From assembly GCA_029961075.1 (NCBI GenBank), contig JASBVL010000004.1:1-64000 (forward strand): a stretch of DNA of 64,000 bases, written 5' to 3'. The position numbers and the translations under genes are program-made. This DNA comes from Sphaerobacter sp. (GTDB taxonomy: Bacteria; Chloroflexota; Chloroflexia; Thermomicrobiales; Thermomicrobiaceae). Shown here in pieces: positions 7,247 to 16,366 of this stretch. Every line of letters begins with the position of its first letter. Positions within the stretch are counted from its first letter, which is position 1. A model generated the notes under the pieces. That model was not told the origin of the DNA and searched no databases. It saw only the letters and a program-made list of their open reading frames with translations.

Positions 7247-7729
7247 ATGCGGACGATTCAGGGGTTGCTGACCGGTCGTGGGCTGCGCGTCGGGATCGTG
7301 GTGGCGCGCTTCAACGAGTTCATCACCGCGAAGCTGCTGGAGGGCGCGCTCGACGGGCTGGTGCGCCACGAGGTCGATCGCGACGCGATCGAGGTGCTCT
7401 GGGTGCCCGGCTCCTTCGAGATCCCGCTGGCGGCGAAGCGCATGGCGGAGTCCGGGCGCTACGACGCGGTGATCTGCCTCGGCGCGGTGATCCGGGGGGC
7501 GACGCCGCACTTCGACTACGTGGCCGCCGAGGTCGCCAAGGGGGTGGCCCACGTGTCGCTCGCCACCGGCATCCCGACCATCTTCGGGGTGCTGACGACC
7601 GACACGATTGAGCAGGCGATCGAGCGGGCCGGCACGAAGGCCGGCAACAAGGGCTTCGACGCGGCGCTGACCGCGATCGAGATGGCGAACGCGCTGCGCG
7701 AGCTGGGCGCGGTGGCCGCCGCGGTGTAG
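7247..7729 (+). CDS. ribH: 6,7-dimethyl-8-ribityllumazine synthase
   Basis: A 160-residue enzyme that condenses the RibB and RibD products to lumazine, the RibE substrate. Family motifs are VARFNEFIT near the start, [15 protein letters not shown], the [17 protein letters not shown] loop and a [16 protein letters not shown] segment with the GNKGFDAA end. The length is normal for the icosahedral type. The ATG at 7247 is preceded by GAGGAGAG. The 100-bp spacer before it contains the direct repeat CCCGTCGGGG(G)C. It is last in the operon and converges on the PIG-L gene 12 bp away. Confidence 0.96.
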   Translation: MRTIQGLLTGRGLRVGIVVARFNEFITAKLLEGALDGLVRHEVDRDAIEVLWVPGSFEIPLAAKRMAESGRYDAVICLGAVIRGATPHFDYVAAEVAKGVAHVSLATGIPTIFGVLTTDTIEQAIERAGTKAGNKGFDAALTAIEMANALRELGAVAAAV

Positions 7730-7741
7730 GCGCGCCCGCGG

Positions 7742-8527
7742 CTACCGATCGGCGGGGCGCAGCGGCCAGAAGCGCTCGGCGGGCCGGCCGTCGCCGACGA
7801 CGCAGGCGTAGCGCCGGGTGGCCGCGGCCGGGTCGCCCTGGTGGCGGAAGATGACCGGGAGCTGCGAGCGGTAGCACCGGATCGCCCGGACGCGCGCGGC
7901 GAGCTGTGCCGGGGTGAGGAAGCGCGTCTGGGGCGGCCCGCCGGCGACGGCGGCCGCCCGCGCCTGGAGGGCGTCGCGGCCGGCCGGGTCGCCGGCGTAG
8001 GGGAAGTCCTCGTAGGCGAGCACGGGATGCCCGCGCGCGGCCAGGCGCTGCCCGGCGAGCGTGACGAGCTGGTGGTCGACGTGGTTGCCTACGCCGAGCG
8101 GGACGTAGAGCGCCGCGCCCGGCGCGGCGAGCGCGGCGACGGCGGCCACGAGCTCATCGACCAGCCCGCGGTCGTCCGGGTGGATCGGGCCGAAGAGCTC
8201 GTCGTCCGAGGTGTAGCGCGTGCCGCGGTAGATGGCGTCGCGCAGGTCGAGCCAGCGCGCCTCGGCGCCGAGCGCGGCGGCGGCGGCGCGCTCCTCGGCG
8301 CGGCGGATGCACACGGCGTCGTCGGGGCCGACGCCCCAGCGCGCGTGCTGGAAGCGGGCGAAGGCGCTCAGCGGCCCGCTGGGCGCGCCGCCGAAGCAGG
8401 TGACGATCAGCGGCGGCGGGCCGGCGGCGGCCAGGGCCGCGACGGTGCCGCCGCAGGAGAGGGCGACGTCGTCGTAGTGGGGCGCGAGGAAGAGCGGCCG
8501 GGGCTCAGGCGGGGTGATAGCGGACAC
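7742..8527 (-). CDS. PIG-L/LmbE family deacetylase
   Basis: A 261-residue member of the PIG-L family of zinc-dependent N-acetylglucosaminyl deacetylases. The N-terminal metal motif reads APHYDDVALSCGG (usually HPDDE), and the second metal histidine lies in GNHVDHQL. Family members act on GlcNAc-phosphatidylinositol, on low-molecular-weight thiol precursors (MshB, BshB) or on antibiotics; the substrate here cannot be told. The GTG start at 8527 lies inside the end of selB, overlapping it by 23 bases, so the two are probably co-transcribed and coupled. Confidence 0.88.
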   Translation of the reverse strand: MSAITPPEPRPLFLAPHYDDVALSCGGTVAALAAAGPPPLIVTCFGGAPSGPLSAFARFQHARWGVGPDDAVCIRRAEERAAAAALGAEARWLDLRDAIYRGTRYTSDDELFGPIHPDDRGLVDELVAAVAALAAPGAALYVPLGVGNHVDHQLVTLAGQRLAARGHPVLAYEDFPYAGDPAGRDALQARAAAVAGGPPQTRFLTPAQLAARVRAIRCYRSQLPVIFRHQGDPAAATRRYACVVGDGRPAERFWPLRPADR

Positions 8528-10397
8528 GCTGGTCCCCCACGCGCCGGGTGACGCGCTGCTGATCGAGGAACTCGAGCACCGCCTGGGCGTACTTGCGGCT
8601 GGAGCCGAAGTGGTCGCGGAACTGGGCCAGGGTGATGGCGCCCTGCTCGTCGATGATGGCGAGCACCTGGCGCTGGATCTCCTCGAACGTCTCCCGGGCG
8701 AAGACGATCCCCTCGTCCACGCGCACCACCTCGCCCGTCTCGGCCAGCGCGATGGCGAGGGCGGGGTCGATGCCGAACTCGGCCGGGCTGGGCGGGGTAT
8801 AGGGCGCGGCGCGCAGGGCGGCGAGGTAGCGGTCGATGGCCGCCCGCTGGGCGGGAGTGAAGGTGATGCGGTGCGCGGGCAGGCGGAGCGTCTCACCGTC
8901 GTCCACGAGGGCGCCCTGGGCCGCGGCGTGGGCCACGATGGCGTCGAAGGCGCGGGCGGCGAGCCCGCTGCGGCGCCGGACCTCCTCCTTGGCCATGCCG
9001 CGGCGCAGCAGCTGGCGCTGGTGGTAGTCCGCCAGCAGCGCGCAGAGCTCGCCGATGATGCGGGCGAGCGCGGCGGCGTGGACCAGCAGGTCGCCGGGGC
9101 CGCCGCTGCCGAGGGCCACCACCCGGCCCTCGGCCACCAGGCGGTCGACGGCGGCCTGGAGGTCCGGCTCCGGGAGTGTCACCGCGCGCGGCAGGGCCCG
9201 GCGCTCCAGCGGGGCGCTCTGCAGGGCCTGCTCGACGATCTCCTCCGGGGTGCCGGCGGCCAGCACCTCCAGCGCCTGGATGACCTCGCGGCGGAAGCGG
9301 CGGTGCCGGCGCGGGTGGGCGTCGACCACCACCCCGCCGCCGATGGTCAGGCTGGGCGAGGGGCGGCGCAGGATGAAGCGGTCGCCCTTGACCGCGACGA
9401 GCGGCTGCGGCAGGCGAAGCTGCACCCAGCCCTCCTGGCCCGGCTCGAGGCGCTCGGCGTCGAGCAGGGTCACGCGCGCCGGGGACTCGGCCGAGCCGAC
9501 GAAGAAGTCGACCTCGTCGTTCTGCTCGAGCGCCACGGGGGCGTCGGGCACCAGGCGGAGCCGGACGTCGAGCAGCCGGGTCGGCCGGAGCCAGCCGGGG
9601 ACGGTCAGCACGTCGCCCCGCTGGATGTCTTCGACCGCCAGCCCAGCCAGGTTGACCGCTGTGCGGGAGCCGGGCTGGGCGCGCTCGACCTTGGTCCGGT
9701 GGCTCTGCAGGCCGCGGATGCGCCCGCGCCGCCCGGCCGGCAGGATCTCCACCTCCTGGCCGAGCGTGAGCGGCCCGCCGAGCAGGGTGCCGGTGACGAC
9801 CGTGCCGAAGCCGGCGACGGTGAAGACGCGGTCGATCGGCAGCCGCGGGGCGCCGGTCTCGACGTGGGGCGGGACCTGGTCGAGCAGCGCCTCGAGGGCG
9901 GCGCGGAGGGCGTCCAGCCCCTCGCCGGTGACGGCCGACACCGGCACGATGGGCGCGTCCGCCAGCACCGTGCCGCGCACGCGCTCGCGGATCTCCTCGG
10001 CGACGAGCTCGCGCCAGTCGGCGTCGACCAGGTCGATCTTGGAGAGGACGATGAGGCCGCGCTCGATCTGGAGCAGGTCGAGGATGGCGAGGTGCTCGGC
10101 CGTCTGCGGCATGGGCCCCTCGTCGGCGGCGACCACGAGCAGCGCGGCGTCGATGCCGCCGACGCCGGCCAGCATGTTCTTGATGAAGCGCTCGTGACCC
10201 GGCACATCGACGATGCTGAGCTGGCGGCCGCTGGGCAGGGTGAGCCAGGCGAAGCCCAGGTCGATGGTCATCTCCCGCTCCTTCTCCTCGCGGAGCCGGT
10301 CGGGGTCGATGCCGGTGAGGGCCTTCACCAGGGTGGACTTGCCGTGGTCGACGTGGCCGGCGGTGCCGATCACGTAGGTCAGGGCGTGCGCCGTCAT
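8505..10397 (-). CDS. selB: Selenocysteine-specific translation elongation factor SelB
   Basis: A 630-residue GTPase that carries Sec-tRNA(Sec) to ribosomes stalled at UGA codons next to a SECIS hairpin. The G1 loop is [12 protein letters not shown] (11-22), switch I carries [12 protein letters not shown], and G3 is DVPGHERF. The N-terminus lacks the features of EF-Tu, and the MTIDLGFAW segment is SelB-typical. Domains 2 and 3 follow ([14 protein letters not shown], then [16 protein letters not shown]). The C-terminal part, about 390-630, has the winged-helix repeats that bind SECIS RNA, including [19 protein letters not shown] and [20 protein letters not shown]. Its presence shows the organism decodes UGA as selenocysteine. 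selA, selD and selC are not in this window. Confidence 0.95.
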   Translation of the reverse strand: MTAHALTYVIGTAGHVDHGKSTLVKALTGIDPDRLREEKEREMTIDLGFAWLTLPSGRQLSIVDVPGHERFIKNMLAGVGGIDAALLVVAADEGPMPQTAEHLAILDLLQIERGLIVLSKIDLVDADWRELVAEEIRERVRGTVLADAPIVPVSAVTGEGLDALRAALEALLDQVPPHVETGAPRLPIDRVFTVAGFGTVVTGTLLGGPLTLGQEVEILPAGRRGRIRGLQSHRTKVERAQPGSRTAVNLAGLAVEDIQRGDVLTVPGWLRPTRLLDVRLRLVPDAPVALEQNDEVDFFVGSAESPARVTLLDAERLEPGQEGWVQLRLPQPLVAVKGDRFILRRPSPSLTIGGGVVVDAHPRRHRRFRREVIQALEVLAAGTPEEIVEQALQSAPLERRALPRAVTLPEPDLQAAVDRLVAEGRVVALGSGGPGDLLVHAAALARIIGELCALLADYHQRQLLRRGMAKEEVRRRSGLAARAFDAIVAHAAAQGALVDDGETLRLPAHRITFTPAQRAAIDRYLAALRAAPYTPPSPAEFGIDPALAIALAETGEVVRVDEGIVFARETFEEIQRQVLAIIDEQGAITLAQFRDHFGSSRKYAQAVLEFLDQQRVTRRVGDQRVRYHPA

Positions 10398-10476
10398 GGG
10401 ACCTCTGGGACGGCCTGGCGCCGTCGTGCTGCTCCGAAGCCGCTCGTGTCCGCGGCGATTATACCCCCGGCGCGCC

Positions 10477-12330
10477 TCACCGTCGGTGCGCCGGGCCGCG
10501 GGCCGCGCGCCCCCGTGCCCGGAGCTGGTCGGGGGTCAGCCGGCGGACGGCCGGGCCGACCTTCGCCGGCGGGAGCGGCGCGGCCGGCCGCTCACGCCAG
10601 TTCCACACCAGCGACAGGAGCGTCAGGACGGCCATGGTGGCGAAGGTGCCGTAGATCCAGGGATAGGCCCAGACCATCCAGGGCCGCCGCACGACGACGA
10701 AGCCCGCCAGGGCGACGGAGGCGTCGCCGCCCGCCAGCGCGCGGATCTCGGCCAGGTGGGGCCCGTCTTCGAGGCCGTCGGCCACGGTGACGCGCCCGTC
10801 CGCGTCGGGGCGCGCGACCGCCGCCCCGGTGGCGTCCCGCTCCAGCCCCGGGGCCGGGCGGCCATCGATGGTCACGATCAGCCCCTGGCCGCTCCCGGCG
10901 AGGTGCAGGTCGAGCCGCGGGCCGCTGAAGGGGACGCGCAGCGTCGCGCCGGCCGCGCCGGGCACCAGGGTGCGCGCGGCCCCCGTCCCGGTCAGGGTCC
11001 AGCCGCCGTCGTGCTGGATCAGCCGGCTGTCGGCCGCATAGGCGCCGGTGTAGGCGCGGTCGAGCAGCGCGCGCGAGCGCGCGAGCAGGGTGTAGGCCGG
11101 CGTCGGCGAGAAGTCGAAGTTGACGATGGAGAAGCCGCGGGTCGGGTTGCGCCCGGCATCGGGCGTCGCCGTGGGCGACGTCGGCCAGCGGAAGTTCCAG
11201 ATGCACAGCGCCCCCAGCCAGGGCCACTCCCGCTGCGCCCGGACGTAGCCCTCCAGCAGGTAGCGGGCCTGGGTCTCGGCGCTGACCGGGTCGCCCCAGA
11301 CGGAGGCGTCGCCGGTCCAGTCGTTCGGCAGCGACACCCAGCCGTACTCGGCCGCCCAGATGGGCTTGTCGGCGTCGCCGTTGCGCACCATGACCTCCCG
11401 GGTCTGGATCACCCGCGAGAAGTTGTTGCGCTCGAACTCGACGCGCCGGTCGTAGGGGCTGTAGCCGTAGCCGTAGACCATGGCGGTGGCGATGTCGAAG
11501 TAGTCTTTGGCGCCGGCGTCGTACATGCCCTGCAGGAAGAGGAACTCGTTCAGGTTGACCGGCCCGCGCTGGTCGGTCGGAGCCAGCCCCGGCATCAGCA
11601 CCACCACCTCGGGGTTGGCCTCCTTGGCGGCGATGTAGGCGGCTTTGAGGAGCTGGGTGAAGCGCGCGGGGTCGATCGGGAGGCCGCCCCACTCGCCGGT
11701 GAGGTTCGGCTCGTTCCAGATCTGGATGTAGCGGACCTTGCCCCGGTAGCGCTCGACGACCGTGCGCACGAAGTTGGCGTAGTCGGCGTCGTCGTTGGGC
11801 GGCCCGTCCGGGAAGCGATCGAGGTTCGGCTGGCCCTCGCGCGCCCAGCGGGGCGGCTTGTCGAGCCGGGCGATGACCTCCAGCCCGCGGGCGACCGCGA
11901 GATCGACGATGCGATCGTACTTCTCCCAGGTGCTCCGCCCGGTCTTGGGGTCCACGTAGACCCCCCGCGCCGGCTCGATCTCGTACCAGGCGAACATCTG
12001 CCGCACGAAGGTGAAGCCGCCGGCGGCGATCATGTCCAGCGAGCGCTCGACCTTGGCCGGGTCGGCCTCCTCGTTGAGCAGGGTGTTGACGCCCAGGGGG
12101 TTGACGTCGGTGTGCGGGATCGGGGTGGCATCGAGGCCGGTCTCGACGCCGCGGGTGAAGTAGGGCCGGCTCAGGGCGGCGATGCCGAGGCTGGCGAGCA
12201 GGCCGAGCAGCACGAGGACGTGGAAGGCCACCCGCACGTCGCGGCGGCGGATCAGCCGATGAAACCGACCTCCCACGGCGCTCACGCTGATCGCCCTGCC
12301 CCCCGGCCTCATTTCCGTATCCGCGCGCAT
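10477..12330 (-). CDS. Membrane-anchored glycoside hydrolase-like protein (GH39/clan A type)
   Basis: A 617-residue protein with an N-terminal membrane anchor (about 33-53), an extracytoplasmic TIM-barrel glycosidase-like domain (about 75-440), a beta-rich region (about 470-570) and a second hydrophobic segment near 575-600. The likely acid/base glutamate is E207 in IQIWNEPN, and the likely nucleophile is E328 in PIWAAEYGW, as in clan A retaining glycosidases such as GH39. The substrate cannot be read from sequence. The start at 12330 precedes another Met at 12312; the frame continues upstream through repeat DNA. The glycosyltransferase genes next door suggest a role in surface polysaccharide. 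Confidence 0.75.
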   Translation of the reverse strand: MRADTEMRPGGRAISVSAVGGRFHRLIRRRDVRVAFHVLVLLGLLASLGIAALSRPYFTRGVETGLDATPIPHTDVNPLGVNTLLNEEADPAKVERSLDMIAAGGFTFVRQMFAWYEIEPARGVYVDPKTGRSTWEKYDRIVDLAVARGLEVIARLDKPPRWAREGQPNLDRFPDGPPNDDADYANFVRTVVERYRGKVRYIQIWNEPNLTGEWGGLPIDPARFTQLLKAAYIAAKEANPEVVVLMPGLAPTDQRGPVNLNEFLFLQGMYDAGAKDYFDIATAMVYGYGYSPYDRRVEFERNNFSRVIQTREVMVRNGDADKPIWAAEYGWVSLPNDWTGDASVWGDPVSAETQARYLLEGYVRAQREWPWLGALCIWNFRWPTSPTATPDAGRNPTRGFSIVNFDFSPTPAYTLLARSRALLDRAYTGAYAADSRLIQHDGGWTLTGTGAARTLVPGAAGATLRVPFSGPRLDLHLAGSGQGLIVTIDGRPAPGLERDATGAAVARPDADGRVTVADGLEDGPHLAEIRALAGGDASVALAGFVVVRRPWMVWAYPWIYGTFATMAVLTLLSLVWNWRERPAAPLPPAKVGPAVRRLTPDQLRARGRAARGPAHRR

Positions 12331-12424
12331 TGGCGGACCGTCACGCACTGCGCCGAAGAGATGGTACACCACGGTCACGGCACCTGGCGCTGGCCGCGGT
12401 GGCGGGGGTCTCGCCCGCCCGGCA

Positions 12425-12640
12425 GGGCGCGGCGGCTTGAGCCGCCGGGCTAAGACGAAAAAGCCCACTGAAGGGGCTAAGCAGATCACGATGGGAGATC
12501 TGCGTTCTGGGCGAATCGCTTGCCTACGCCATCAGCCCCTTTCGTGGGCTTCTCCCATCGAGCCCGGCGGCTTGAACCCGGGCCCCACCCCGGCATAGAT
12601 ACCCGAAGAATCCGTCAAACGCCACTGCCCCGGGCACGGA
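12425..12640. repeat. Degenerate pair of family A repeats, inverted to each other
   Basis: The gap 12331-12681 has no convincing gene. It holds GCGGCTTGAGCCGCCGGGCTAAG and AAAAGCCCACTGAAGGGGCT (12425-12480), then in the opposite sense CAGCCCCTTTCGTGGGCTT and GAGCCCGGCGGCTTGAACCCGGGCCCC (about 12533-12585), and finally the family A tail GTCAAACGCCA. GATCTGC-type short inverted repeats lie between them (ATGGGAGATCTGCG). Confidence 0.7.
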
Positions 12641-12681
12641 CCACCGCCTGAGGCCACCTGCCACAACCCGCCCCTACCGGA

Positions 12682-13427
12682 CTACGCCGCGATCGATCGG
12701 GCGGTGCTCCCTCCGAGACAAGCCTTCACCCGTGCAGGACCGGCGCGGACGCCGGCGCTCCTGAGCGGGTGGCGCCGGGGTTCACTCGGCCGACGGCCAG
12801 CCGAAATCAGCGCCAGGGCGCCCAAGACGAGCGGACGGCGGTGGCCGGTGACCCACCAGCGCGCCAGGCCCAGCGCGGCGCCGCTGAGCAGCGCGTGGAA
12901 CACGGGCGCGGCCATCCCGCTGACCGAGAACCACACCTCGAACGGGAAGGTGGCGATCAGCAGTGCAGCCAGGGCCGCGGCCCGGCGCCCGGCGAGGGCG
13001 TGGGCGGTGAGGGCCAGGTTGGCGATGGTGGCGAGGCCGGCGAGCGTGGCCAGGAGCCTGGGCGCGAGGTAGAGGTTGTCCCACAGCGCCAGGGTGCCCC
13101 CCAGCAGCCAGAAGTGCAGGGGCAACCAGACGGCCACTTCCCAGCGGGGGCCTGGAGCCACTCGTAGCCGTGGATGACGCGGGTGAAGCCGTCGGCGTTG
13201 TACTCGACGAAGCCCAGCCGGAGCGTCAGCCAGGCCAGCACCAGCCGGATACCCCAGGCCGCGGCGATGGTGGCCCACAGCGCATGATGGTTCCGCGACC
13301 GGCGCTGGATCGCCGCGGGGACGAACCATGTGGGCTCGCGTCGCGTGGCCGGCGCAGGCGTATCCAGGCGGCGCGTCGCCAGGTCCGATGCCACGACACG
13401 GACGACCCGTCCGCTGCAGGGGCGCAT
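12682..13427 (-). pseudogene. Remnant of a GT39-like membrane glycosyltransferase, frameshifted and truncated
   Basis: Reading from 13427, the frame gives a hydrophobic N-terminus with WGIRLVLAWLTLRLGFVEYNADGFTR, the acidic first-loop pattern of ArnT/PMT-type transferases, up to EWLQAP. The homologous reading then moves to another frame (WEVAVWLPLHFWLLGGTLALWDNLYLAPR, three more hydrophobic helices) and stops at 12682. One missing C in the five-C run at about 13148-13152 would restore the frame. After ...LGALALISA the sequence no longer looks like a membrane protein, so about half of the usual length of some 500 residues is lost. It may be a true pseudogene or a sequencing error plus a real truncation. 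Confidence 0.65.
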
Positions 13428-13533
13428 GGGTCGCCAGCCGCTGGGCTCCTCGGGTAGCGGATATGCGTCCCTGCAGGTTGTGCTCAGTGCCCCCTGTAGT
13501 CTCGTGAGGCCGGATGGGCGAAGCCTACACCGG

Positions 13534-15306
13534 TCACGGGCGCACGCGGAAGAGAAAGTACACGGGGGTCCCGTCCCGCTGGGTGAACGCCTGCTCCAGC
13601 CGCAGGGTGCGGCCGCTGGCGGCGACGACCTGTTCGAGCGGCGTGAGCCGGAGGGCGGCGCGCCCGTCCTCGCCGCGGACCAGGAAGACCGGGTCGGGCG
13701 CGGTGAGCGCCTCGCGCAGCGCCGCGTCGTCCGCGCCGGGCGCGGACGGCGCATCGGTGATCGCTACCGGCGCGACCCGCCCCTCGGTGAGGAGCATCAC
13801 GCGCCACGGCAGGCCCGGATCCAGCGCGTAGGGTCGGGTGACGCCGTGCGCGTCGAGGTAGGCGGCCAGGTCGTAGATCGCGCTCGAGAAGTCGCCCCGC
13901 CCGCCGGTGCGCGCCAGCGCGCGGTGGTAACGCACGTCCAGCCAGAGGTCGCGTGCGATGAGGGGCGCAACGAGCAGTGCGACCACCGCGGCGGTGGTGA
14001 GCGCCGGCCGGAGGCGCGCCCGCAGCCGGGGCGCGAGCCAGCGCGCCCCGAAGGCGGCGAACCCGGCGACGGTGAGCTGCGGGATCGGCAGCACGAGGAG
14101 CAGGTGCGTTGGCGCGAGGCTCGGGCCGGTGACCCCGCTCAGCGCGGCCGTGACGACGGCGAAGCCCAGGAGGAAGACGGTGGACCGCCGGCAGCGGCGC
14201 AGCGGGGGCACCCGGTGGACGAGGATGAGCAGCCCCAGCGCGCTCAGCCCGAGCACCCAGGGGTAGAGCGGGTTGTCGGCGACGCCGCCGGTGAACCCGA
14301 GGGAGCTGCCGCGGAGCAGGGCGCGCGATCCCTCGGCCGCGGCCTGCACGGACTCCCAGCCCGCCGCGCCGTCGCCGCGGTCGGGCGGGAACAGGTGCTC
14401 CCGCAGCGCGCGGCCGCTGCCGCGGCTGACCACGGCGTAGGCGAGCACCGGGACGGCGCCGAGGAGGAGGCCGGCGAGCGGCGCGAGCGCCTCGCGCGGG
14501 CCGCGCAGCGGCAGGTCCCGATGCAGTCGGTCGAGCGCCAGCTCGACCGTGTCCCGCGCCGAGTAGGCCGCGTGGCGGTCCTCGCTCAGCCAGTCGGCCA
14601 CGAGGAGGATGAGGTAGGCGGCCGGGAGGGCGAGCAGGGCCCAGACGAACAGCAGCCGGGTGGCGAGGGCGAGCCCCACCAGCAGCCCGGCGAGGAAGAG
14701 CCAGCGGGTGCCGCCTGGCACGCCCTGGCCGCGCCAGGCGAGATAGGCCAGGGCGATGCCGAGGGCGAGCGGGACGAGGTGGGTGGAGGCGGCGAGCCCG
14801 ACCCGCGTCCAGAAGAGGTAGGCAGGGAAGACGGCCAGCAGGAGCGCGGCGCCGACCCCGACCCAGCGGTCGTAGATGCGTCGCCCGGCGTGGTAGGTGA
14901 GGAGCACCGCGAGCATCCCGGCCAGGATCGGCCCGAGCCGCACGGCCAGGACGTCGACGCCCAGGAGCCAGACGAGCGGGACGACGGCGTAGGTGCTGGC
15001 GACGCCGCCGTCAGCGAGCATCACCGGGACGGCGCGTCCGAGGAGGTGGACGGCGACGCCCAGCCCCGGGCTCAGCGGCGCGCCCTGGAGGAGCTGCATC
15101 GCGGGCAGGACGGCAGCGGCCTCGCCGGCTGCGACACCCGGCAGGCGCACGTGGTAGAGCGCGAGCGCCCCGAAGAGCGCCACGGCGAGTACCACGGCGC
15201 CCCGGGCCACCCAGTCTCCCCGCCGCCCGGCCTCAGGAGGCGTCTCCGGCGCGGTCCCCGATGCCAGCCGGGCATCTCCGGGATCGCGCGGCCGCTTGGT
15301 GAGCAT
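13534..15306 (-). CDS. Polytopic membrane glycosyltransferase, ArnT/PMT (GT39)-like
   Basis: A 590-residue integral membrane protein with about ten hydrophobic segments and a soluble C-terminal domain of about 130 residues (from about 460). The first extracytoplasmic loop, GVAAGEAAAVLPAMQLLQGAPLSPG, has an acidic residue where GT39 enzymes have the catalytic aspartate. The AVRLGPILAGMLAVLLTYHAGRR and LGIALAYLAW stretches fit the PMT_2 pattern. Such enzymes move sugars from polyprenyl-phosphate carriers to proteins or lipids outside the membrane. The donor and acceptor are unknown. The start chosen is ATG 15306, with GGGAG upstream. The damaged relative lies just downstream on the same strand. 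Confidence 0.7.
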   Translation of the reverse strand: MLTKRPRDPGDARLASGTAPETPPEAGRRGDWVARGAVVLAVALFGALALYHVRLPGVAAGEAAAVLPAMQLLQGAPLSPGLGVAVHLLGRAVPVMLADGGVASTYAVVPLVWLLGVDVLAVRLGPILAGMLAVLLTYHAGRRIYDRWVGVGAALLLAVFPAYLFWTRVGLAASTHLVPLALGIALAYLAWRGQGVPGGTRWLFLAGLLVGLALATRLLFVWALLALPAAYLILLVADWLSEDRHAAYSARDTVELALDRLHRDLPLRGPREALAPLAGLLLGAVPVLAYAVVSRGSGRALREHLFPPDRGDGAAGWESVQAAAEGSRALLRGSSLGFTGGVADNPLYPWVLGLSALGLLILVHRVPPLRRCRRSTVFLLGFAVVTAALSGVTGPSLAPTHLLLVLPIPQLTVAGFAAFGARWLAPRLRARLRPALTTAAVVALLVAPLIARDLWLDVRYHRALARTGGRGDFSSAIYDLAAYLDAHGVTRPYALDPGLPWRVMLLTEGRVAPVAITDAPSAPGADDAALREALTAPDPVFLVRGEDGRAALRLTPLEQVVAASGRTLRLEQAFTQRDGTPVYFLFRVRP

Positions 15307-15427
15307 CAGCGGTCGAACTCCCGACAAACCAGCAGGCACCGCGGCCCGCCCTGTCCCATCCTACCGACGCCGCGCCGCTCGCATCAACGGCGGCCGCCGC
15401 GACGGCGCGGACTGCGCGGGTGGGACC

Positions 15428-15458
15428 TTGCGAGCCGGCCGGCCCAGAGGTATACAAT
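15428..15458 (+). promoter_or_regulatory. Probable promoter of the SPW-domain gene
   Basis: TTGCGA (15428-15433) and TATACA (15451-15456, in TATACAAT) are 17 bases apart and 69 bases upstream of the GTG start at 15527. Confidence 0.5.
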
Positions 15459-15526
15459 CGGCCCGGTGGCCGGCGGCGGGGGAGCGCCCCCGCGCCGCGG
15501 CAGGCTTGGTACGGGAAGGAGAAGCG

Positions 15527-15877
15527 GTGCAGCCGCAACAGACCCGGTCGTCGGCGGGGCTCAGCCTCATCCAGGCGCTGAACATCGCGCTCGGGATCTG
15601 GCTCCTGGGCTCCACCTACTGGCTGGACATGAGCCTGTTCAAGAGCGCGCGCGTCAACAACGGCTTGGTGGCCACGCTGGTCATTGGCTTCGCCATCACG
15701 CAGCTCGCGCTCCCGCGCGTCCGCGCGTTCGCGTGGGTCGGCGTGGCACTGGGGGTCTGGCTGGCGGTGTCGCCGTTCGTCCTCGGCTTCACGCAGTTGA
15801 CCGCCGGGACGATCAGCAATGTGGTCGTCGGCATCCTCGTCGCGCTGATCGCGGCCACCGGCCTCCTGCGCCGCTAG
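15527..15877 (+). CDS. SPW-repeat membrane protein
   Basis: A 116-residue, highly hydrophobic protein with four predicted membrane helices. It contains the SPW-type motif twice in loose form (IWLLGSTYW and WLAVSPFVLGF), each followed by a hydrophobic helix, as in the SPW family (PF03779) of unknown function. The GTG start at 15527 has GAAGGAGA at 15515-15522. It has its own promoter and a strong downstream hairpin, so it is probably transcribed alone. A second SPW protein is encoded at 36039-36413. Confidence 0.75.
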   Translation: MQPQQTRSSAGLSLIQALNIALGIWLLGSTYWLDMSLFKSARVNNGLVATLVIGFAITQLALPRVRAFAWVGVALGVWLAVSPFVLGFTQLTAGTISNVVVGILVALIAATGLLRR

Positions 15878-15884
15878 CGCGAGG

Positions 15885-15938
15885 GCAGCACCGCGCCGGG
15901 CAGGGCCGAGCGGGGATGCTGCCCGGCGCGGTGGCTGC
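15885..15938 (+). terminator. Strong hairpin terminator after the SPW gene
   Basis: CACCGCGCCGGGCAG (15889-15903) pairs perfectly with CTGCCCGGCGCGGTG (15919-15933). The stem extends by GCAG/CTGC past one bulged G. No T-run follows, but it begins 8 bases after the stop codon. Confidence 0.55.
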
Positions 15939-16366
15939 GTGCTCTCCCCCACGCACGCACCGCCCTGCCCGGGGCGCGCGCCGCCCGCGGCCGGGTTACG
16001 TCTGCCCTTGACGATCGGACCCGGGTATGGCGATATGGATCGGGGCGCCTGGGCGCGGGGCTCGCCGGTCGCGCCGGCCCCGCGTCGCTGCGCCTAGGTG
16101 AGCGGCGTGCTGCGCATGGTGCTCGGGGACCGGGTCGCCAAGCCGTGCCCCAGCCGACCCGATCAGTTCCTCCCCCGCTGGTCGCCGCACCGAGGCGGTG
16201 CCCGTCGTCCGCGCTCTCGATGCCCGCACTGCTGGCGGGGCAATTGCCCCGCACCGGGCTGCCGATCCGTGGCCGGGACGAGGGCCGCACCGGTGGCCGC
16301 TGGGGACGGTCGAGCCCATGGCGGAGCGGCGAGCCGCCTCCGGTCCGACGTCAGGAGGTGCGACGC
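15939..16366. other. Intergenic spacer without a recognisable gene
   Basis: About 430 bp of GC-rich DNA lie between the SPW hairpin and the ABC transporter operon. Open frames run through it on both strands, but none has family-like sequence. The only clear signal is the AGGAGG ribosome site at 16353-16358 for the next gene. Confidence 0.6.

Noticed and set aside
8514-10790. 758-codon plus-strand frame opposite selB
   Set aside because: It is the complement of a well-supported SelB gene and shows no domain pattern, only Asp/Glu/Gly/Val-rich text.
13330-16011. 893-codon plus-strand frame opposite the membrane glycosyltransferase
   Set aside because: It is hydrophilic, repetitive and antisense to a coherent membrane protein; it also runs through the SPW gene in another frame.
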